Positions 58,127-64,000 of a DNA stretch of 64,000 nt are shown here, piece by piece. The stretch is from the NCBI RefSeq assembly GCF_002878395.1, contig NC_061111.1, positions 27,068,867 to 27,132,866 on the forward strand. The letters run 5' to 3'. Source of the stretch: Capsicum annuum (taxonomy: Eukaryota > Streptophyta > Magnoliopsida > Solanales > Solanaceae). The notes under the pieces are model-generated. The model did not search any database. It was not told the DNA's origin and saw only the letters and a program-made list of their open reading frames with translations. The position numbers were made by a program, and so were the translations under genes. The stretch's first letter is position 1. Each line of letters begins with the position of its first letter.

Positions 58127-61100
58127 TTAGCTCTCATCTGTGAGTCTTGAAAGCAGATAGAGGCAGCCAGAGCAAAGAAGCACAGAAGCTGCAAAGCAAA
58201 GTAGATCAAATGGTGAATTTATAACAGCCCTCTTGCTCTTGTCAAACAAACCGATGAGAAGAAGCATCACGATAACATGTCCTATTTTGGTTTTCAGCCC
58301 GCTCACAGTACTTATTTCCAACCATCGCGGTCGTTCCTGGCAATTTAGTAACATATACAAAACATGAATCATATTCTGTGGAAAGAATGTTCAAGCAAGA
58401 ATGAGCCTATATGACCTACTCCCTCCGTTTCAATTTTTTTGTCTGATTTTTACTTGATATGGAGTTTAAGAAAGTAACGAAGACTTTTGAATCTTGTTGT
58501 CTTAAAAATGCCATGTTAGAATTTAAAAAAGGGACTAAAAAGGAAAATAAGACAAACGAATTAAGTAATATTCTTTGCATGGACTACTTGATGGAAACTT
58601 TGAGCTTCTATTTACATTTCCATTATTTACGACTACTACTTGAGTTCATCCCTTCAAAGGGGTTTCCCTTTTAACTTGAGGAGCTATACATTGGTGATCC
58701 TAAAAAACAATTACTCGTAAATGCATGAGATTAGTTTCTCAGACTCTCCAAAATGTTGCGTGTCGGATCCTCCACAAATGCACTACTTTTGGAGGATCCA
58801 ACACGCACCTAGATTTTTGAAGATTCCAAACAACATAACATGAGATTCATTGAAAAGTAGGTAACTCTATGAATTGCATCAGCATAGAGCAAGAAACTTC
58901 AGGAGCACCAACATATAAAACCAGGAAACAGATTTGTGCATGTGTTACTCGGTGTTTGGCACAACTACGTAGCTCATAAAAACACTTCTCGGATTGCTGA
59001 AACTAACCTTTAGAGTGAACATGCCGAAGAGATTTGATCTATTTGGAGTTGTCTCCCCTGACGTTGATTTTCCTTGGTCAAGGTTGCTGATGAAGAGCTC
59101 ATACAGGCCCATCCCGAAGACTAACATCACTGTTCCTAACAGGTAAATATCTAGAGGAAATATAATACATCGTCAGGAACTTAAACTATTGAAATTGAAA
59201 TTAAGAGATTGTGTTATGGTAGAAGTCATATAGCATATTCGACCTAAGGGTGAATATGCAAGGAGGATGACAGTATAAAACTATAACGTGCATCAGGAGC
59301 TACTCTGCATACTATTGCTTAGCTTAATATGTTACATTAAAACTATTTCCTCACCTTAGGTGCACAATTTGATTTCAAGTCAGGATATATATATTCTTGG
59401 TTGTCACAAAAAAAAAAAAAATCAGGATATATACTCTTTATTCATCAAGGTGAAGGACTTGAAGGTTCTCAGCTCTATTCCCTAAAAGATTTATTCCCCA
59501 AGTGTCACCTGGATCTTAAATGGAACACAGCTTTCAATCTGTTCAACGCAATGCAATCAACCAATCAACGCACTGAGTCTCAAACTAGTCGGTGCCAACT
59601 GTCAACTATATGTTACATTTTTCATGAACACAAGACGAAGGATTCAAATTTCACAATGGGGTGACAAGGTGAATTCACTGTTAAACATAGTGTTCTCTGC
59701 TCAGACAAGAATATAAACCGTTTTGTCATTGGTTAGTTGCTTAAAGCACAAAAAAGGAAGCAATCACAGCAGCACTCTACAAACATGGTCTGAATAAAAA
59801 ACTGAAGCATCCCTTTTTGACAAAAGGAGAACAATTCCTTTTCTGTCATGGTATTTAGTAGATCTCATATCTAATTGCATTAGAGAAACCCACAATTTTG
59901 TATATAGAAATATCGAGAATCTCATTTACTAATTTAGCTAAAAGTCGACATCATTACTAAGAAAAGGACCTCTTTATGAGGGCAGTGGCTTGCTAGTTGC
60001 TTTATCTTATCTTTATTGGCAATAACATGAGATAGAAAAGAAGATAAATATACTGCATTGACAAGAAGGAACAGAAAAAGTAATTAATGACGCACCTATA
60101 GCTTCAACAAGATACACAATAACCTTAGCTCGGCTTGCAAAGTACCCTTGGAATGATTCTATCACACATGAACATCCCTGCTTATGGAGAAACAAGTCAA
60201 TTTAATATTTTACTAGTATGTTCAAGATATTAATACTTAGAAGGTTATATTTATGATAGAAAAATATCAAAGCTTGGAGGATTTTGACATTAATCCGGAA
60301 ATAATGTACTTTACAACCTCCGGATTACTTATTCTCTTCTTTTTCTCAGGACAGGGTTGCAGTGGCATACACAACATTTGAAACAGTAGTAGCAGGTAGA
60401 AGGATTAAAGATATGCACTGACTAATAAAACCTATGGTCCCATGCGGATAAGACCCGATATTGTGACAATTTAGTAATCTAAAAGTTCTTGTGAAGAATC
60501 TCTGCTCCACACTTGTACTCTTAGGTTTTAGTACATTATATAAAGCATAAGCGTTAATATAAAAGTAAGGACAACATTATAGCCTGGAAACCAAGGGTAA
60601 ACAAGAGTCTATATGTAACATAGAACTCTCCTTGATTTGTCACATAGTGTTCTGGTTTTACATATGATTGGTTTACAAAGCTAAAATTTTCTTTCACCGG
60701 AGTCCAATGGAGAAAAAGAGGATAGAAGAAACAAAAGAATCACCTGCTCTAAGAGGACATGAACTTTTATCTGATGTATGAGACATTCACACTAGAAGCA
60801 GGTAAATGAAGCATACACATAACAAAAATCCTATCTCAAAACTACCGATCACTCGCCCAACATGAGGGGTCAGATTGACACAAATTACCACATTACTTCG
60901 TTGTTGTTTCTGTTCTTTTCTGGATGTACTATACTGCTTTCTGTATTACTTGAATTGTTTTCTCCATTGCCATATTTCCTTTTACCATAACTACTTTGAT
61001 TTACTGCTCTTGAGCTGAGGGTCTTCCACGAGATAGGGTAAGGTCTGCATACACTTTACCCTCCCTAGACCCCCGCTTGTGGAATTTCACTAGGCGGTAT

Positions 61101-63024
61101 ATTATTGTTGTTGTAATCTGTATTGATCTTCAAATCACAAGGACTAAAAAAGTATATATTCCATACCACCATGCAACAAATTAATCACATCTTCCCCACC
61201 CACACAATTTACTAACAAATTAGGTAAGATTTTGAAGGTAGAACCTCTACATTTCCTCATTTCTAAGCCCATAGGAGATGAGGCCAAAAGATTACCAACT
61301 AAAAGAATTACAGCCTGAAGTCTTAACTCATCTTTTTAGACTACTTGTTCTGCCCTTTTGTGCTGAGTACTTGATCGACCAAAATCAATAATCATAGAGA
61401 ATTTGGGGGTCACTGTCCTTCTGCCCCTAAACGAAATTGCAAGTCATCAGTCGAATGCTGATAGGCTAGCTAATTAAAACTTTCAGAAAGTGCGAAATCT
61501 GAGGTCTCAAAACTTACTCTAAAGGTTCTTAGGTTCGAATTCATGGATAACATTTAATTTGAATCTAATCTCGTCCCCATTACATGGGCAATTCTGGATT
61601 CCTTCTTGCTACATATCATTGTGACTCGCCATCTATTGTGGGTAATTATACTGTTGTTTGCTTGAAACAATAATAATCCATATCAGGAGTGCATTTAGAC
61701 AGCAGAAGATAAAAGTCATCAACACAGAAGGTAAACATTTCAGTAATCATCGCAATGCTCCAAGATCACAATACTTTCTAAAACAATATAGTTCTAAAAC
61801 TCCTCAACAAGTTTAAGACCTTCCAAAAACGAGTAAATGACTATACGTTTTAGTGATCCTTCTAGATTATTCAAACAAAGTTCCAAATACATTTACAAGA
61901 AAAGGAATAGAAAACACCACAAATTCAATCTAATTCACTCCCCCAATCAAATAAAGGAATTTCTACCTAAATTCTCAGTTCTTTTAAACTTAACAACTTG
62001 AATGGGAGCCTCGGTGTACTTGGTAAAGTTACTGTCATGTGATCAGGAGGTCATGGGTTTGAGTTGTGGAAACAACGTCATTCAGAAATGGAAGATAAGA
62101 CTGCATATAATTAGATCCTAGTGATCCATTAGACCCGCAAATAGCGAAAGCTTAGTGCACCGATGTTATGAGTAGAATGGGATACCTGGGTCAGGCAAGT
62201 AGTTATTGGGCTGAGAACAAGCAATAGGGCCCGGTTTATTTGGGATCCGAATTGTGTAGTGGATGTAAGAACAGTTCCATCAAAAGGGGTAGTAGTATAT
62301 GATTCAGTAAGGAGTCTTGATTCCTCTCATCTCCATTCTCAGTCTAAGCTTCTCATCCCCATTCTTTAGTTATATGTATTTCAATATTTCCATTGTAATT
62401 CAGTAGTTCAAGTGTTGCAATAACTATTCTAAAGTTGTAATCGCGTTCCAGTTCTTATCGATATACTGAGGAATTTGGGTTTGTTACAACCGGGCTGATC
62501 ATCATCCTTTAAACTTAACAAGAAATGAAACTCAATAGCAGTGCATAATTAAGTACTCTAAAAGAAATGATCAAAACTCAAAAGGGTTAAAAGACTAAAC
62601 CTTGATAAAACAAAGAAAAGATCCAATCAATGAACCCCACACAGCAAGAATAGCAAAAAACCTACAGCTATAAATAACCTGCAGAAAAACAACCCAAAAA
62701 TATCAAGAAAATCACAACAGTTTAAAAAAAAAAAAAAATTCTAATAAAAAAGCAAAAAATATCTATCACCTTTTCTACATTTTTCTCCACCCCTTCTACT
62801 TTTTCTTTATGAATATGAAAAACGCTTGTGTTAGAATCCGATTGAATAACAGGTGATTGAGCATGTACAGTAGAATGTGTACAACGAACAGTGGATAAAG
62901 AAACTGGAAGTTCAAAACCAGACAGCTGAAACATAGGTGCCCATTTCACTACTTTTGAGTTCTTACAAGTAAATATTGGAGTCTTAAGATTTGTAGATGA
63001 ACTTCTAATACTACAAGGTTTCAT
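58127..63024 (-). CDS. UPF0114 (YqhA-like) membrane protein, probably plastid
   Basis: Coding exons on the minus strand are 62770-63024, 62601-62678, 60096-60177, 59008-59150 and 58127-58336, giving 255 aa with GT-AG introns. Residues 1-60 are Ser/Thr-rich and poor in acid (MKPCSIRSSSTNLKTPIFTC), as in chloroplast transit peptides. The UPF0114 domain follows: VEKVIYSCRFFAILAVWGSL (first membrane helix), KVIVYLVEAIDVYLLGTVML then GMGLYELFI (second helix), KIGHVIVMLLLIGLFDKSKR (third), and DLLCFAASVLLCSGCLYLLS (C-terminal). An in-frame ATG at 63186 would add a Lys-rich leader that looks like UTR, so 63024 was chosen. Bacterial relatives are small inner-membrane proteins of unknown activity. Introns hold SINE and MITE insertions. 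Confidence 0.92.
58419..58570. mobile_element. Stowaway-like MITE in UPF0114 intron 4
   Basis: TACTCCCTCCGTTTCAATTT is the classic start with TA. ACTTGATATGGAGTTTAAGA and TTTTGAATCTTGTTGTCTTA match the copy at 55379. The right end is unclear. Confidence 0.65.
58758..58806. repeat. 17-bp inverted repeat (hairpin) in UPF0114 intron 4
   Basis: GCGTGTCGGATCCTCCA at 58758-58774 pairs with TGGAGGATCCAACACGC at 58790-58806 with one mismatch and a 15-base loop. It is probably a MITE end common in Solanaceae. Confidence 0.85.
61021..61116 (+). mobile_element. TS SINE 3' part in UPF0114 intron 2
   Basis: GGGTAAGGTCTGCATACACT, TTACCCTCCCTAGACCCCCG and CTTGTGGAATTTCACTAGGC end in ATTATTGTTGTTGT, the (TTG)n tail of TS SINEs. 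The tRNA-like head is missing. Confidence 0.65.
61997..62507 (+). mobile_element. 511-bp insertion headed by an Au SINE, in UPF0114 intron 2
   Basis: An Au SINE (62004 to about 62170) begins GGGAGCCTCGGTGTACTTGG and has GATCAGGAGGTCATGGGTTT (B-box region) and GCGAAAGCTTAGTGCACCGA. It is followed by about 335 bp of other sequence. The whole is flanked by a perfect 14-bp repeat, TTTAAACTTAACAA, at 61983-61996 and 62508-62521. No A or T tail closes it. Confidence 0.7.
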
Positions 63025-64000
63025 TGTGGAAGTACAAAAATAGATAAGAGCAATTGTGCATGAATAAAAGTTCCTATCTTTTATGAGATATACTACTATA
63101 GTGTATGTACATTGAACATATTCTTTTTTGTCTTTTTTTTTTTTTTTTTTTGTGATTTTCTTTAAGTGGAAGTGTATGAGCCGCACAAGTAATAGTCAAG
63201 TCTTTTTCATTTTGTTAAAGAGCAACACATGTAACTCCAATAATTGTAAAATTTGTCAAACTTTTGATGTGGAAATGTCATGTTGGAGAAGGTTAGATTT
63301 TTTAGTGTTAACGTTTTGCACAGAAAGAGCAACACATGTAACTCCAGTAACTTCTGTTCGAAGGGCATGAGGTCCCGTGATATAGGAGTGGCATGGTACG
63401 ATCATAAGTTATGTTTTGTAAACGTTGGTTCGGTAATTTTGGTTTTCGAATACTACAATGCTATCATATCAAAGTTAATTTGGTATGTTCGGTGGGATAT
63501 TTGAAGTATGATTTTGTATTTCGTATATCATACTAACACTTAGAATGCTACTGCTTTTAGGCTTAATTTGTAAATAGAATATTTGGTTGAAGTACGACAT
63601 CTTCATCATCAATTAGTAGGTTTAGTATTCAAGTTACACTGAAAAATAGCCTATTTGTGCCAATCCCCACCCCATCAGCCCATCCTTCCCTTTTCGAACA
63701 CTTGCCTAGCTAATTTCTCTTTGCACGAGCATAGATCATTTAGGTTCACAAAAGTACATATTCAACTAACAGATCATTCAATTTCATACAACCCAAATAT
63801 AATAGACCGATAAATTACATGGCTGGTTCCATCTCTTTGCTTAGGCTTCAAAGCTCTTGCATAAGTATACAAATAATTGTTAGCTCTTTTTCACTAGACC
63901 TTTTTAATAGTACTAGTGATGCCTACCCTATCTAAATATTCAAGAAACACTATTATATTGAGTTGACGAGAGGTCCATGCAATGTTTTTTTTTTTTTTTT
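63025..64000. other. 5' region of the UPF0114 gene and right edge of the window
   Basis: An 18-20 base T run lies at about 63133-63152, and another T run ends the window. AAAGAGCAACACATGTAACTCCA occurs at about 63218-63240 and again at about 63325-63345. No further gene is supported. Confidence 0.45.

Noticed and set aside
62722..63186. Longer start for the UPF0114 protein at 63186
   Set aside because: The extra residues are a Lys run encoded by the T-rich tract and look untranslated; the ATG at 63024 gives a normal transit-peptide-like start.

Overview
This window is nuclear DNA from a flowering plant, most likely a Solanaceae species. The genes carry plant-style introns, intergenic DNA is AT-rich, and the repeats include SINEs resembling the TS, Au and SolS families known from Solanaceae. 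Family names are from memory; no database was searched.

Three host genes look intact. (1) 5752-12914 (+) encodes a seven-exon DCP5/LSM14 (SCD6-type) mRNA-decapping and P-body protein of 534 aa. (2) 15165-16752 (-) encodes a three-exon DUF1218 membrane protein of 183 aa, of the MODIFYING WALL LIGNIN type. (3) 58127-63024 (-) encodes a five-exon UPF0114 (YqhA-like) membrane protein of 255 aa with a possible plastid transit peptide. All three splice models close in frame. As I remember the Arabidopsis chr 4 locus near At4g19360-At4g19390, the same three families sit together there, so this may be a conserved gene block swollen by transposons. A small, probably damaged GRF-type zinc-finger gene lies at 4667-5083 (-).

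Most of the remainder is mobile DNA. 1-4070 is the 3' part of a decayed LINE. 8510-9440 is a LINE fragment inside DCP5 intron 2. About 18.66-25.14 kb is a second, nearly full-length but heavily mutated LINE. 25918-34416 is a Ty3/Gypsy element in minus orientation (Tekay/del-like gag and protease) with 2.3-2.4 kb LTRs, a CACTG target duplication and no recognisable pol beyond the start of the protease. About 35.26-56.28 kb is a decayed MULE-like island: a MuDR-type transposase N-terminus (+) faces a Ulp1-protease/DUF1985 gene (-). That Ulp1 gene is split by a 13.7 kb Tat-type Gypsy element (38561-52269, GTATC target duplication), which carries an antisense plant-mobile-domain (PMD) gene between pol and its 3' LTR. 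MITEs and SINE pieces fill introns and spacers.

The most unusual structures are these. The Ulp1 gene holds a 486-bp tandem triplication whose exon is exactly 171 bp and phase-neutral, with the Tat element inside copy 2. A short ATGTATC/GATACAT word is strikingly dense in the Ulp1/MULE island. The Tat element carries the antisense PMD gene. A 511-bp SINE-headed insertion in a UPF0114 intron has a perfect 14-bp target duplication but no poly-A tail.
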